Shown here piece after piece: positions 14,091 to 26,104 of a stretch of DNA of 64,000 bases (within the stretch, counting starts at the first letter, position 1; each line of letters begins with the position of its first letter). The notes beneath the pieces were generated by a model. It saw nothing but the letters and a program-made list of their open reading frames with translations, searched no databases and was not told the DNA's origin. Source of the DNA: Varroa destructor (taxonomy: Eukaryota; Arthropoda; Arachnida; Mesostigmata; Varroidae); NCBI RefSeq assembly GCF_002443255.2, contig NW_019211454.1, positions 12,794,248 through 12,858,247 of the forward strand. The letters run 5' to 3'. Position numbers and translations under genes: made by a program.

Positions 14091-15211
14091 AATATTAGAA
14101 ACGACTATAGTCGTATTCAAAGGGTACCGATTCTGGTGCATGAAATAACACTTATACGGGAATGGCAGCGGCTGCAATCATTGCAACAAGCAATATGTCT
14201 TACACGTTTGTCTATCTGCCCGTCCATAAGGGACACAGATATCGTAGGTCATATTTTACTGGTACAACAGATTACACGGCCAGCAATCGATGGACAAAAT
14301 CATGAAATACGGTGCTTCATATTAAGACTGACACCCCGCAACGTAGACTTGTTTTTCGTTAGTTTTCGTCAAGGAATCAAGTGAGCTCAGTTACGTCTCC
14401 TGGATAGTACGCGTCGTAATATCTCGCAGTTCAGATACGGGGTGATTCGATATCAAGGGAGCACAAGACAGGAGCGTGGCTCAGTGTTTCGAGCGGATGT
14501 GACAAGATGCTCTCAACGCTGCCGGCCGTTCCTGCTAATATCGCTAAGCTCTTCGGCTAGAACTGGATCGGCCCTGGGCAGTTGGATTTGTCCTTGTATT
14601 GCACTCTCGTTTGCCACAGATACCGCACACAGCTATGGCAAGTCTTTCTTTAGAACTTCATTCAGTTCTTATACTAGTAAATCTAATAGGATAAATCTGC
14701 ATAGATCTTAAAAATAGACTATAGATGTATGTTGGATAGGACCAACCGAACATACCATAGCAGCTAACATCTTATAGAACTTCCAAACAGATTGACTGGC
14801 AAGTAAATTCTACACAAGTCGCGAATCAGATAGGTTCATAGTGCAGTTAAGCAATTTGTCTGCTAAGTTAACAAGGTCTGTTACCCTAGATAATTTTTTT
14901 GTTGCTTTGAAAAATAAACCTTAAGTAGCACTAGGTGAGTCGGTCAATATAATTTTCTACTAATTTTATTTTTCTGTTTACGTTGTCATTATTTTTAGTA
15001 AAGGGCTAAATAGAAGAAGATATTGTTATGCATTTTCCACGTCACCCACTTCTTGATGTGCGTGAGATACCTTACTAGAGCGGAAAACGTATTGCCTATC
15101 ATTTAACACTTCCGAATATTGACATCACCGCAACACTTGCTCTGTTAACACGAAGATTCTTAGAGAGGAACACGGTAACGGTGGTTGTTCTTCTCGGACG
15201 AAACGCTGACA
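14091..15211. other. Gene-free stretch
   Basis: Two overlapping frames of 80-90 codons (about 14136-14711) have no motif. Unique sequence, with nothing else seen. Confidence 0.55.
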
Positions 15212-15265
15212 TCGTAAGTGGACTGAGGTATTCAAGTACCATCGAATACCTCAGTCCACTGACGA
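15212..15265. ncRNA. Near-perfect hairpin, possible small-RNA precursor
   Basis: The left arm, 15212-15233, and the right arm, 15244-15265, are complementary over 17 bp next to the loop. One A/G mismatch follows, then 4 more base pairs. The arms are 22 nt long and the loop is 10 nt (AAGTACCATC). Beyond the arms, ACGC upstream can pair with GCGT downstream across a 5-nt bulge. This is the size and shape of an animal miRNA stem, but the lower stem is short and I do not recognise either arm. A recent inverted duplication or a miniature element could look the same. The strand is undetermined. Confidence 0.35.
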
Positions 15266-16451
15266 GCGTACCCTCCTCGTATTGTCTTCTACTTCCTCTT
15301 TGCTATCCTGTACCCCAGTTGACACGAGACTCAAGGATATCATTATACATTCGACACTCGAAACTGGTTATCGGCACACAGACACTAGAACAAACAGTTC
15401 TTCCATGAACATAATCCCACACACTAACAATGGCTGATGCTAGGCTAATATACTGCTTGACTCTGAGATAGGTTGAACGGATATTGTTCGCGAGTTTTGG
15501 ACAAGCTCCTTTGAAACATCCCAATGGATTTATCTGTGTTCGTGTACTACAATATCCACCGACAGATCTTGTTTGAGTCTTTTTTTTCCTTTTCATCGCT
15601 TGTCCTTTTTATGCACGCCGCGTTTCCTTCTCTGTCTTTCTCGCCGGTCACTTTGCTGTCTCTATGAATGTCTCCGTGTATATCAAGTTTTCATCCTCTC
15701 ACTTCTTCTTTTCTTGGGCGCCTCCTGTCCTCCCACCCCACCGGTTTCCGTCGCGTCTCTCGATGCATTTCTTGCGCGTGATATCTTAGAGTTTTTCGCC
15801 CCTTTTTCAAGGGATCATACCTCCAGCAGGTAGGACATGGGCGAGACTCGTCGCTCGTAGCGCCGAGTCGGCGACGCATCCAGAGTGGGTACTCCGTCGA
15901 CCAATGTCCACTCTTCAACACAGTGTCGCGACGACAATCGCGACGAACACATAATTATCTGCAGATGACAAAAAGAAAAGAATGGCGTAAAAACAGAAAC
16001 TGGGACAGCTCGATAATAGCAGTCTAGATTAGCAGCAGAAAGTCATAGAAGATAAATCAGATTTGCCTCTATTCGTCCACGTAGCCGTTGTAAAGACTTC
16101 GCCGGTCGTCATTGAATTTTCGCTGCCGGAGCCATTCCAATCAGTGGCAATACTATCATAGTTGTTGATGAACCTAGTGATGGAAATTCCGTTGGTGCTT
16201 CAGAATCACTCAGTGGGGGGGCGACACCTAAGGTCAGCTATTAGCGACCTCTACTGGTGGTACAATGGAGCGAAAAAAATGAAGGAGCATGCGTGAAAAA
16301 AGAAATTCAATAAAGGAAGAGAGAGTCCAAATCGCTGTTTAAATGATCAACAGCGTTTGGTGTGTATCAGTTGATTAGAAGGCCACTTCTGTATTGTTAT
16401 ACTTCTTATAGGACGGAACAGGTTAATCAAGAAACACACTGATATGATAAA
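15266..16451. other. Gene-free stretch with a pyrimidine-rich island
   Basis: Positions 15573-15830 are strongly C/T-biased on + and richer in G+C than their surroundings. They contain an 86-codon frame that ends beside a donor-like CAG|GTAGGA at about 15829. No domain is recognised. Such an island could be a promoter or leader region or simple composition bias. Confidence 0.45.
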
Positions 16452-16506
16452 CAACAGTATCATAATCATGTTCAACGTGTAAGGGGCACGTTCATGATAC
16501 TGGTTG
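16452..16506. repeat. Imperfect hairpin with alternative pairings
   Basis: CAAC-AGTATCAT on the left pairs with ATGATACTGGTTG on the right, and AACGTG pairs with CACGTT around a TAAGGGG loop. The left arm holds an extra ATCATG, so a second register (ATCATG and AACGTG, with a 3-nt bulge) is also possible. It lies about 240 bp before the LINE relic; no link is shown. Confidence 0.6.
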
Positions 16507-16744
16507 AAGCCGGAGGACTGAATCGTCTCCGCGGACTAACTGCATTTTGCGTCATGTGACAAAATTATAAAGATTTTCATCTGATCGACGCAAAACCTAT
16601 TTACATGATAGCGTTCCTTAAACACCACTTAGGAAGAGCACCTCCAGTGATTTTCAACCGAACAGAAACACATTCATATTTCTCTTCTTAGGAAGGTGCC
16701 TGTCTCTATATTTATCAACTCACGTCACCGAAACCTACTACAGA

Positions 16745-17365
16745 AGCTGTTGATGGCACCTGTAAAGCAGTTCGAAATAGGTGATAATGACTTGTGGCGT
16801 TTTTGATGTCCGCTAAACCGAAACTACTACGTCTTTGGAGTTCCATCCTGCTCCAAAAGCCCGCCTGGCTAAGTTCGACGATGGATAAATTCTGTGCTCA
16901 AGCACTTTTCTCAATCTTCCTGTCTTCGCTAAAGTCCCGCTTCTAACCTCATGTTAATAGTTGACGCAACCCTGCGGGGGCTTTGATGACGTAGCGATGG
17001 CGTTCATATCAAACCGACGATCAAAGTGGCCTCCTGGTTTGACAGGGTAATTTTGAGAAAGATAGACGAAGCCTTCGCACACAGGATAGGCATAAGACCG
17101 AGGGTGCAGGGAACAAGTCTCATGTTCTTCTCCGTTCCGAGAAGATCGACACTTCGCGATGGCGATGAAAGGAGGAAGGATATTGTACTTACTATAGACC
17201 ACATAGAGGCCGTGAAAGCCTGCTCTAGATGTATGACAACACACCCATTCGACTTAATATATATACGAGCGTAGCTTGACGCCGATGCCGCTTCAAAGGG
17301 CGAGGTGGGATCTCTTATCCGCTCCTTCGTCTGTCCGCTTGCTCGATTCGTCAAAGAAATTTCCC
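16745..17365 (+). mobile_element. Decayed non-LTR retrotransposon reverse transcriptase (RTE-like)
   Basis: This is the remains of the RT domain of a LINE that copied itself by target-primed reverse transcription. The blocks occur in family order. GTTGATGGCACC..AAAGCAGTTCGA at 16749-16775 corresponds to the VDLTKAFD box (RT motif A). DLWRF follows at 16789, then KPKLLRL at 16815. CAQALFSIFLSSL at 16893-16931 matches the QGCVLAPTLFSIFLS block. FDDVA at 16982 is the catalytic YADD box with the first residues changed. RIGIR and TSLMFF (about 17086-17130) match the IGL and KT-x-M blocks, and a segment from 17275 (LDADAASKGEV) matches the DA-x-KEV block. Block order is read from the sequence; the family assignment is from general knowledge. 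At least two frameshifts and several stops show it is dead, and the endonuclease part and 3' end are not visible. Confidence 0.7.
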
Positions 17366-20300
17366 CCACACCACTAGATGCCTTAAGGGGTCTGATGCTG
17401 GGACATCAAGTACACGAATAGAGAAAGCGACAAGAGGGCCGGTTTGACAAGCGGCACTTGCTTGCTGTCTCCTAGCTAGAGCCAGGTCAATGGAAGAGTG
17501 TGATACCGTTGATAATTTCATGGTTCGGGTGGAACTTGTGTGACCCAACAAGATGTGAATGGAGGTAGCAAGTTTAAAAGACGAGGCAAAAGGTCAATTA
17601 ACTCTCGAAGAAATTGCTTGAACATCATAGTGGTATAAGTCAATCTTTTATTATTCATTAAATTAATTTTCTATCCGGAGTAGTAATTCCAATGAAAAAA
17701 ATCTAATTCAATAGTATTTAAATAAAAGTAGATATTTTTCCTACAAAAATGGAACTTGTGGAAAAATCTGCAGATGTGCACGAGCAATGCCTCTCCGTAT
17801 ACAAGCCTCTTGCTCTTAAATTTCATTTAGCGTCGAGTGTTGTCAGCATTCTTTTGTAAAAGCAATATATTTTTACAACAATATAAAGTCTGAAATTAAA
17901 GCTTTCTGGGAGAAAATAACGTCAGCGGTATTTCATCTGTGGTGAAAATTTTCTATAAATAAAAAAGGATTGGCTAAAGGCTTTTTTTTGGCGAAAACCA
18001 GTTTCGCCAGTGAACGTTTTGGATCTTTTGAATTTGGCTTTGTCTTGCGTTTCCTCAAAGTATTTTTAGTATAAAGCCACTGGCTGTTCGGAATGTCACA
18101 CGACCATATAGAGAGGTGAAGAATGTTACACGTTTCGCTAGAAGATCCCTAATGTAAAGTGTCGTTTAAACTGTGCTACGGTTTCCGTTTATTTTTTGAA
18201 CGCAGTTTAAGGAATACACGTCTGTGGGTTTTGATGATTTTTCCAACGGTTTTAGGAAAAAGCTAGACTTCCTATGGATGCGCCTATTTTTGAGAAACCT
18301 ATACTTGCATGACTTGTCCTAACGCCGTCGAGCACGAAACGTCCAGTATATTGACCACGTCCGGACAATCTTTGCTCGTAATCCGTCACAGATAGGATTT
18401 AAGCGAAGCTAATGAATATGCCTAGACCTTGACAAATTAGTCAAAATATGTTTATTCAGCCTAGGAGTATTCTGAGGAACTTTTTTCTGTATACCCGTAA
18501 CATTTGGCTCTCTTCGTTTTAACCTTAGATATGAACGTTATTTCTCGCAACACAGAAATAATTGTTATAAACTGAACTGGCATGTGACGCTTTCCTTCTG
18601 TACTTTGATATATAGAAATAGCGCGCTTTTTAGTATCGCCTTTATAAAACCGTGCTGCCAGCGCTAAGGCCATATGCTACAGACCTGTTCTGCTAACCAC
18701 AGTGCAGCCTCCGGAGTGTCATCTGTATGGTCTCATATAGTAACTGTTCTCAATTGTGAAAGATATCCTATGAAGGGTCTGGAACTTCTTGGGAGATTAA
18801 TTGTAGCTCGTGCTAGGTGTTCGGCCGACGGACCTAACTCGGCCGCCAGATAAAAAAGCAGCTAGAAACGGCTAGGGCATGCAGAACTCTGTCGGGGACG
18901 TGGGCCTCGAAGAGACGAACCTAAGCTAGAACCGGCCACGTCTAAGCAGAGGGCACACCTGCATTTCGTTTCCTTTAATCTTCCATAATAAATGTGCTGA
19001 CGAGTTGTGCCCAGCCGCAAGTGCATTTTTAATCGTTATGGCTTCACGAATCCTCTTTCATTGGCTATTTGTGTCAGCGTGACTAGCTAGAATTTTCAGC
19101 CAAGCGTGAATAGAGTCGATGCTAAGAAGGGCCCTAACTATCCGAGTCTAGAAATTGAGAGAAACTTATACCTGAATGCGATGTTGATTACTTGTCCAGA
19201 TAGAAGGGCATACGTTTGAAACCCAAAGCTGATAATCGTAGCATATACTATACTCTCGAACATTATAGATATCGCAAAGTTTAAAGCAGGAGTTGCCTTA
19301 CAAAACATATAAAATAACATCAAAAACAAAAGATCTGTCGCACTTGGTAAACGCACGAAGTTCCTCTTGCTGTTTTCGCATCTGCGACTTCAACACGTCT
19401 TGCTGCTCCTCTAACTACTTATGACAGTGCAAGACTCCCTCTTCCCCATTCCTGTATAACGTAAGTGCCGCTATGAGAAGCCGATACGCTTGGCTTCTTG
19501 AGCGTCCTCTATGTGTTGTTCGGGTTTGTCGCCAAACAAACCTACTCTAGAGCGATTCGTTGAGGCTTTGTGTGAGCGTCGGCTCTCGGAGATTAATGGG
19601 GAAGTACTGAGTTCGGTTGCAGTATGAATGCGCCAGCGAATGCGCGTTCTTTTTTTAACATTTAATGTAAGAGACTTCTCGAAAGCTGAAATCCATTATG
19701 GGCCCGCTTTATAGCACGGTATTTGATTAGCGACCATAGTTAAAAAGAAAATTATATACTTACATCTAAGCTCTTGGCCTTTGCTTCACGCTACCTACGA
19801 CGCTTCGACGCATCTCGATGTCTTAAGCAAACGTGCACAATCTTTGCACAGTATTTGAATGTCATGCCGTGGACCTGAGCAACTGATTAATGAGATATGA
19901 CTGTCCGGCCATTTCTGTGACGGGTGAATATGCATAGTTTCATTTAATGCTGTTTGCTCTGTGTTTCGATACGAGTGTACCTGTAGGTAACCGAATTGTA
20001 TAGGCGGGCCTATTTATTTCGAAAGGAAGCCTCAGACTGTGAACGCTTTCTACAAGTTTGCAATGCACAGCATGCACGTCATGAAACCCTGACCTGTACG
20101 TGCATATCTAAAATGGAACAATTGTAATGTTAATCATATTCAGTGACAAAATCTGATTTTTTTGTTTTTATTCGGCAAAACCCTCGTCATATGATTCAGA
20201 TAGAAAATGTTTGCTGATCGATTCGACCTTTCTAAGTCTGTATGTATGTAGGATACATACATAGATTAAAAAAAGTTCTAGTAATTTTTACAATTTTTGG

Positions 20301-20453
20301 AGCGTCGGCACGATACCGTGATAGAATAACTAAATTAACATTAAACTAACAATGAAGACAGGCAAACTAAACTGCAGAAACATTATAATTGCATTTCCAA
20401 AGCAAATTTATAAAATTTTTAAAAAAAGCTTCCCAATAGTGTCGGGTTCGACT
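17366..20453. other. Gene-free stretch
   Basis: AT-rich sequence with no supported gene. The LINE 3' end could extend a little way into the start, but I cannot follow it. There is a small inverted repeat at about 20237-20262 (ATGTATGTA against TACATACAT). A G+C-richer patch occurs at 18830-18960. Confidence 0.5.
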
Positions 20454-20478
20454 AGAGAGAGAGAGAGAGAGAGAGAGA
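20454..20478. repeat. (AG)n microsatellite
   Basis: Twelve uninterrupted AG units. Confidence 0.95.
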
Positions 20479-22710
20479 CAAGATTAGGCAGCGTTTTGAA
20501 TATATGTCGTTCGTATCTATTGCAAAACATGGATAGCTATCGCGTTAGCGCAGGGATTCATAAGCAAAAATTAAGAGATGTTACGTATATTTTACCCAAT
20601 TCGAAGGTTCACTCAGTCCTTATTATACTTACTGTAAATGCAATAATTGTACAGGTATAATTGAAATATTTGAACAGAAAATTTAAATAGGAATAGAGGC
20701 ACACAAATATATCATTCTAATTGAATATCCGCAGTAGTCCATCGCGTAAACATATTAAAGCTCTACCGTCGGTCGAGCAGTTTTCGCAGTACAGCACTTA
20801 AAATTCGTTTAGGTAAGCGCAGAAAGTAAAAATTCTGTTCAGTCGCCATATGTCTGCCCCGCATTTGACGACCATCCCTTGCTAAAATACGCTTATCTTA
20901 TAGTACACGGTTTGACTGATTTGTTGAATGTCCTAGTTCGACGAGGTGATCAACAATTGTTGTCAATTAACAATTGTCTGCGGTTCGATTGTTTTCATGG
21001 ACCCATCTTGGAAAGTAACCATTGGAACAAAGCGTCGACGCCTTTGTTATTAACTCTTTCATTATGGCCCTTCTCAGTTAGTTTTCATGAAGGGTTGATA
21101 TTTGTAGCTCCGAACACCCCGTTTCTGTTCTAGCAGAATACACGCGGCAACTGTGGCCGTATGTTAATAGCTAAGCGATGGCAACAACGATGACATGTAT
21201 GGACAACGTGTGTCCGCGTAAACACGCACACAGTCTCCTGGATCATAAATAGACTACTAGCGTACTGATGGTCCTTTGCCTCACGCCTGTCCCACGCATG
21301 CCTAAGGGCGGTGAAGCTCTCGACCTCCCCCCCCCCCCTTCATCGTGTCCTTACCAAATGATATTCGTAGCCAGCACAGGTTTTGATGTGCACAGCGTTG
21401 TGACCGCTTTGCATCTTTCATATCACGCTATCTGTCCTACTCACAATAGAACCAGTGAGTCCGACAATCACCAACGTGTTACCTAATATTTTGGAGAAAT
21501 GACAGAACGTATCTTTGTTTCACTGTTTTACTGGCTCACCGACTGCCCCCCGCCGAGTGTTCTTGACTCGCCCGCTTTACATAGGGATTCGCCCGCACTG
21601 TCTGATGACGTTGCTTGTGAATTCTATGCAACCGAACCTCTTCCCCTCGCCTCTATACTATCCCTTACTCTGTACGTTAGTCGGTACGAGCATCAGTTAT
21701 AGCAGACGGACAACGACGTAGAGACAGGCAGGCAGAGAAGAAAGCGAAGCCCGTCCATCACAGCATTTTGCTCTCCGACTGAAGGGACGATAGGCAGAAC
21801 GGCCGTCTATTCCCTTCGACCCCTGCTTGACTTCGTTGCCACCGCACTCGTGTCTTGTCGTTTTTTTTTTGGCAACGCCGTCCGCGTCAACACAGTCACT
21901 TGCATTTCGTCTCTTCTCGCTTGGGGCAGTCCTCAGACGGCGAAACCATTCATCGGCCGATTTGTCCTCGACGAGTGCTGGTTCGCTGGCCTCACTATGT
22001 TCTGTATCGCATTTTGCACAATGTAAAACGCAAAATTTTGCATGCTATTCTTTAGCAGACAGATAGCTTTTCTATTGTGTCCTGCACTGAAAACGACAGT
22101 CGCTACCATTCTTAGAATCCCGCCTCCCTTTCTCTTAGTACTGAAGCACTCCCGGCTCTACCGCACACGATACAAATATACAAAGGCGTAAAGATGGAAG
22201 TGTCGTTCAGACTTCCCGGGGGCCTTTTTCTCCTGCGAAGTGGGGTTCGGCTTTTCCCGTCCAGCTGTCGTCGGTTCGTTGTTCAAAAAATACGGGATAA
22301 GAAGCAGCAATAGCAACATGTGCTTTTTATTACCGACGCATTTTTATCGCTGCAGTGTTCCCGCTATTAACGTTATGGGGACTTCTTTACGACACGAGGA
22401 GCACACTAGAATGACAGAAAAATGTGCAGGAGAACAAACCAAAAGAGGTATTTCAAGTATGAACTACAGCGGTGGCTGTACAAGGGAAAACGCGTTATTT
22501 TTCGAACACAAAGCAAGTAGGATAAACTGTGCTTAAGAAAAACGTTTTGGGCGGTAATACTCGTGAGAAGCGGAATCCCTGGCACGACTCGCCCCCGTTC
22601 GCTTTCCATATTTCTCTTGCTATTTTAGAAATACGTCGATTCAAAGCCTTAACGCCTGCACAAGCTTGCTTTCTGTGTGGCCTTGGTTGCCGTCACCTTC
22701 GTGTTTATTT
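20479..22710. other. Gene-free stretch, G+C-richer from 21290 to 22020
   Basis: Several overlapping frames of 60-100 codons occur on + between 21268 and 22540. They compete with each other and show no family motif. There is a 12-nt C run at 21327-21338 and a 10-nt T run near 21860. The local G+C and pyrimidine excess could mark an old exon or leader region but does not prove one. Confidence 0.45.
21327..21338 (+). repeat. Poly-C tract, 12 nt
   Basis: Twelve consecutive C within a locally G+C-rich segment. Unusual for the window, and a likely place for length errors in the assembly. Confidence 0.95.
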
Positions 22711-22740
22711 GTATGTGTGTGTGTGTGTGTGTGCGTGCGT
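22711..22740. repeat. (TG)n microsatellite with a GCGT end
   Basis: About ten TG units followed by GTGCGTGCGT. Confidence 0.95.
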
Positions 22741-22876
22741 CTGAGTATCTGTGTTGTGTATGGAGATGAACATGGACGTTTCTATATTCTGGTAGAACAT
22801 CACATGTTGACACGAGACATAGTGATGAATAGCGAGTATGTATGAAGACAAAACAAACGTCGCTTGTTTTACGTAC

Positions 22877-22984
22877 CTCGTACACGAGCGCCTTATCTTT
22901 ACGAGCATGAGTTCGGCCTTTGCCATCACTGTCAGCAGCAGGTCGATCAGTGACAGGATGCGCAAACGCTGCCGCTGGCCCTGA
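22877..22984 (-). CDS. Candidate internal coding exon, function unknown
   Basis: On the minus strand a 108-nt block is bounded by GTGCAG| at its start and a strong donor, GAG|GTACGT, at its end. One frame (phase 1 in, phase 2 out) is open throughout and uses mostly G/C-ending codons, many of them CTG, unlike the surrounding AT-rich DNA. It would encode an R/Q-rich start, then a leucine-rich amphipathic stretch (RILSLIDLLLTVMAKAE), then a basic end. I do not recognise the family. The acceptor lacks a good polypyrimidine tract. A second frame is also open over the same block, so coding is suggested, not shown. Confidence 0.3.
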
Positions 22985-23259
22985 CTGCACGTTCGTCGCC
23001 GGTCCGAATACGGCATAACAAAACCACGGAATAACGGCTAAATAAGAAAGGGACGAAAACGGAAAGAAGTGAGGCTGTTTCAGGATGTAGCTTTCACTAT
23101 GTGTGTGTTATTTAGTAAACGTCTCTGACAGCCAGAAAATGGACGCATTAGCACGTGTCCAAAGTAATAAGCCTTTTGGTCGTTATTGTCTAAATAATGC
23201 AGGAGAAGCCCTGTCTGGGACTATTCCTTAATTGAGTTTCCAATGCCGCATACGACGAT

Positions 23260-23320
23260 CGTATTGACCGGATTCGAACTCCCCCGCTATTTACCATACC
23301 GTGCACCTTAACTGAAACAT
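23260..23320 (-). repeat. tRNA-like (SINE head) relic
   Basis: On the minus strand, 23268-23279 gives GTTCGAATCCGG, a near-consensus box B. About 25 nt upstream, CAGTTAAGGTG resembles the second half of box A, and ACGGTATGGTAAATAG lies between the boxes. The same ACGGTATGGTA word precedes box B in the relic at 27765-27830 on the opposite strand, which points to one dispersed family. Stem pairing is too poor for a functional tRNA. Confidence 0.4.
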
Positions 23321-23462
23321 GTTGAAAGGACAAAATAATGAGCCAAGAAAAAGCTGCAAAGTAATGCATAGCAGGCACAAATCTGCCGAAATCAGGAAAC
23401 GTGGAAATTAAACGTTGTACTGCTAACTCGCTGTTTCGCAACGATAATTAGCAATATTTAAA

Positions 23463-23493
23463 CAGCATATATACAGCATATATATATATATAT
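23463..23493. repeat. TA-rich microsatellite with a duplicated CAGCATATATA
   Basis: ACAGCATATAT occurs twice in a row and runs into an alternating AT tract. Confidence 0.85.
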
Positions 23494-23980
23494 GACTATC
23501 ACTGGTGCGCGGCACTACAGTTGTCCTGCAATAATAATTATAATAATGACAAAAACAATATTCAGTGAACGTCTGGAGGGTTTAGTAATTGTGGGTTAAT
23601 TCAATGACCTTTGGATGATATGTATATGATGGCTGTTGATGATTGTGTGCCGATGATTTTTTATTAATGCCACATATACCTACATATACTAATAAGGCCC
23701 GTGTAGGCAAGGGTCCTGCTGATGCCAGTACAGCGATGTGTACATGATGTAAATGTTGATTCAACATTTACTCGACAAAACATCCTGTTGACGTGACCAC
23801 TTATTAATAATATTTCGACTACCGTATTATTTATATACTGGCGTTGCTGGATTGCTATTTTCTCGGCCTTTTTTTCAGCATATGTGTATGTCTATATGGT
23901 TTGATTACTCTGCACATATATGTAGATAGGCTTGTTGATTTTGGTATGGTATTCATTACCTGAATCTAAGCCACATAATG

Positions 23981-24000
23981 ATACGGTATGGATACCGTAT
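23981..24000. repeat. Perfect 9-bp inverted repeat
   Basis: ATACGGTAT, a GG spacer, then ATACCGTAT. The left half shares ACGGTATGG with the two tRNA-like relics at 23260 and 27765. Confidence 0.9.
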
Positions 24001-25998
24001 TAAAAGCAAAGCTCCATCATGCAATCTTTTTTTTTGTTATTACGTTGAGTAGACAAACAATATTTTCCAATGTTAATAATATTTTGGCAGAACAGTGATC
24101 CACAACGGAAAAATCTCGTCCACATGTGCATTTGTTAACTGTTTATTTCTATGTAATAAAATAAGTTGGGGATCTGCTACACGTAATAGACCGCTACGAG
24201 TATATTCGATGATGTGCAGAAGGCGTTGCATCCAAGGATATACATTTAATATTATTAATATGCTTGTATTTGATATTGCGGTAGTATCGAAAAAGAATAG
24301 ACCTCTAAACATTGTACTCCTTTTAAAAGACTGAACGAGTAAGTTATAGCCTACGCCGAACTATAATTCTTCCCACTTGATTAAACCCGCAGTCGAAGGT
24401 GAAAAATTATAGGAATTATAAACCGGGAGCTTACATCGCCTGTATGTCGATTGATCGACAACGAAAGATTAGTATTGACAATGACCTTCCAGTGATTATT
24501 TTGTTTTTATTAGACAATTACCCTAGAGCTCATCACCTATCCCATGCGAAAATGCCTGTAGGTAAGGATATAATGTATGCGTACCCTTGTGCGAGCAACG
24601 CGACAACTCTATAGAACTACAAGCGAAACACAATAGTTGTTTTAACAGGGCATTATGTTAGCAGCATCCTTCACTGCCGTTCGCTATTGTTTTGTCGGGA
24701 ACAGCTCGTCTTACTATCCCTAGACAGGCACTACTGCGCTGGCCAATGGACCCGTGTATTTTCTTATGCAAATTAAAAAAAAACAATGTTACCCCTGCAC
24801 TCTTTCCTCCGTATCCAACAACGGCAGCAGTAACAATGCCATCGGACAGAGTGGGGGGACCTGAATCGAGCTTTGTCGTCGATGATCGCAACGCTGATGG
24901 CAGACGCGCTCTATTATGCAATCATTATTATATCGTTTTGCCCCCCAGCCTTATGATGTTTCACCTGGTCGTCGTTGTTGCTAATGGTGATGTACGAGCT
25001 AGTTATCTTGTCGATCCCCATTTATTTGTTACGTGTACAGTAAATCAAAACAGAATATTATTAGTGCTGAATTACTCTTGCCTGTAGGCCGGTACGATTG
25101 AATTACTTAGAACGCGACGCGACACCCGATCGCTTTTCCGGTACGTGCTGCCAAACGAAAAGAGAGAGGAGTGCTGCAACTTTGATGATAAACAACAAAA
25201 AAACGCATGTGTTGACCGTTGGAACAGCGAGTTGTTATTGAGAATCCCCATCACCCTGTTCCGTTAAGAACAGCGCGCGTTGAGCAACAAGATTGGCCAT
25301 ACAGCAGCCCAATCTGCACTGCTATCAAACACCGAGTTGCTAGGCCGTCAAAAACATATTTTCTTGTTTATTAGACGTAAATAGGTTGGGCTGCTGCAAG
25401 ACCGAAGAACATGTCCTATGAATATGGCTGACCTTGTTGCAACCAATGACCTCAATCAGGTATAAGCTCATCAAACGTGAGTAGAAGAGGGAGCTTTTAT
25501 AATTCAAACACAATAAAAGCGATATTTTTGTTATTTGCAATATTTTAATTGTCGTAGCTCTATTTTTTTACCTCTACCATTGTCGCGGATCTCGAATACG
25601 CAGGATGTAGCATTCTGCTAAGACGAAGATTCAATACTGAAACTTTGCGTCACACTGATTCTCCTGCTAGCGGCACGTCACGTGCTTTATAGCTAGTCGA
25701 TAGACTGCAAATTGATAGGTTGAAACGAGTTCAGAAACCACCGAGAAACAGAGTACGTTGTAAAAGCATACCGAAATTACTGGGCAGAACTACAGTTGCT
25801 GAGCTCTTCATGGCACCTAAAGGCCTAACGCTCTAATGCATACCTTACAAACTTGCGGCTACAACTTCGCTAATGATATCGTTTTAACGATTATGAGATG
25901 CTGTCTGTCGTCATCAGTGTGTCGTCTGGTCGGTTACGCGACGCAACGTCGTCCCTCTCACTGTGTAAATGCATTGTGTCTCACATCAGGCATCATGT

Positions 25999-26104
25999 GT
26001 ATGAAGCAAATTCGTCGCCTTAAAAGTCCTTACACTTCTGCGACCAGGCCCGACGTCTCCTACGCCGTCCGTCAAAATTCCACGTCAACAACAAATGCCG
26101 AAAC
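25999..26104 (+). mobile_element. Ty1/copia-type retrotransposon fragment
   Basis: One open frame contains ATRPDVSYAV at 26040-26069. This is the hallmark segment at the RT/RNase H junction of copia-type polyproteins, normally written ATRPDISYAV. The residues after it, S-x-S-x-T-N, fit the usual S-x-F-x-x-NP pattern, and the preceding residues can be laid on the VGSLMYL region only loosely. Codons in the motif end almost entirely in G or C. The rest of the element (integrase, the catalytic YVDD box, LTRs) is not visible nearby, so this is a short fossil piece. Confidence 0.55.

Larger units (their letters stand above)
22985..25998. other. Gene-free stretch with short repeats
   Basis: It contains the tRNA-like relic at 23260-23320, TA-rich tracts at 23463-23493, and an inverted repeat at 23981-24000. 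The overlapping frames at 24095-24334 and 24692-25087 (up to 131 codons) have no recognisable motif. Confidence 0.5.

Noticed and set aside
24692..25087. 131-codon + frame
   Set aside because: Contains a poly-A-derived lysine/asparagine run and valine runs, with no domain; an equally open frame lies on the opposite strand.
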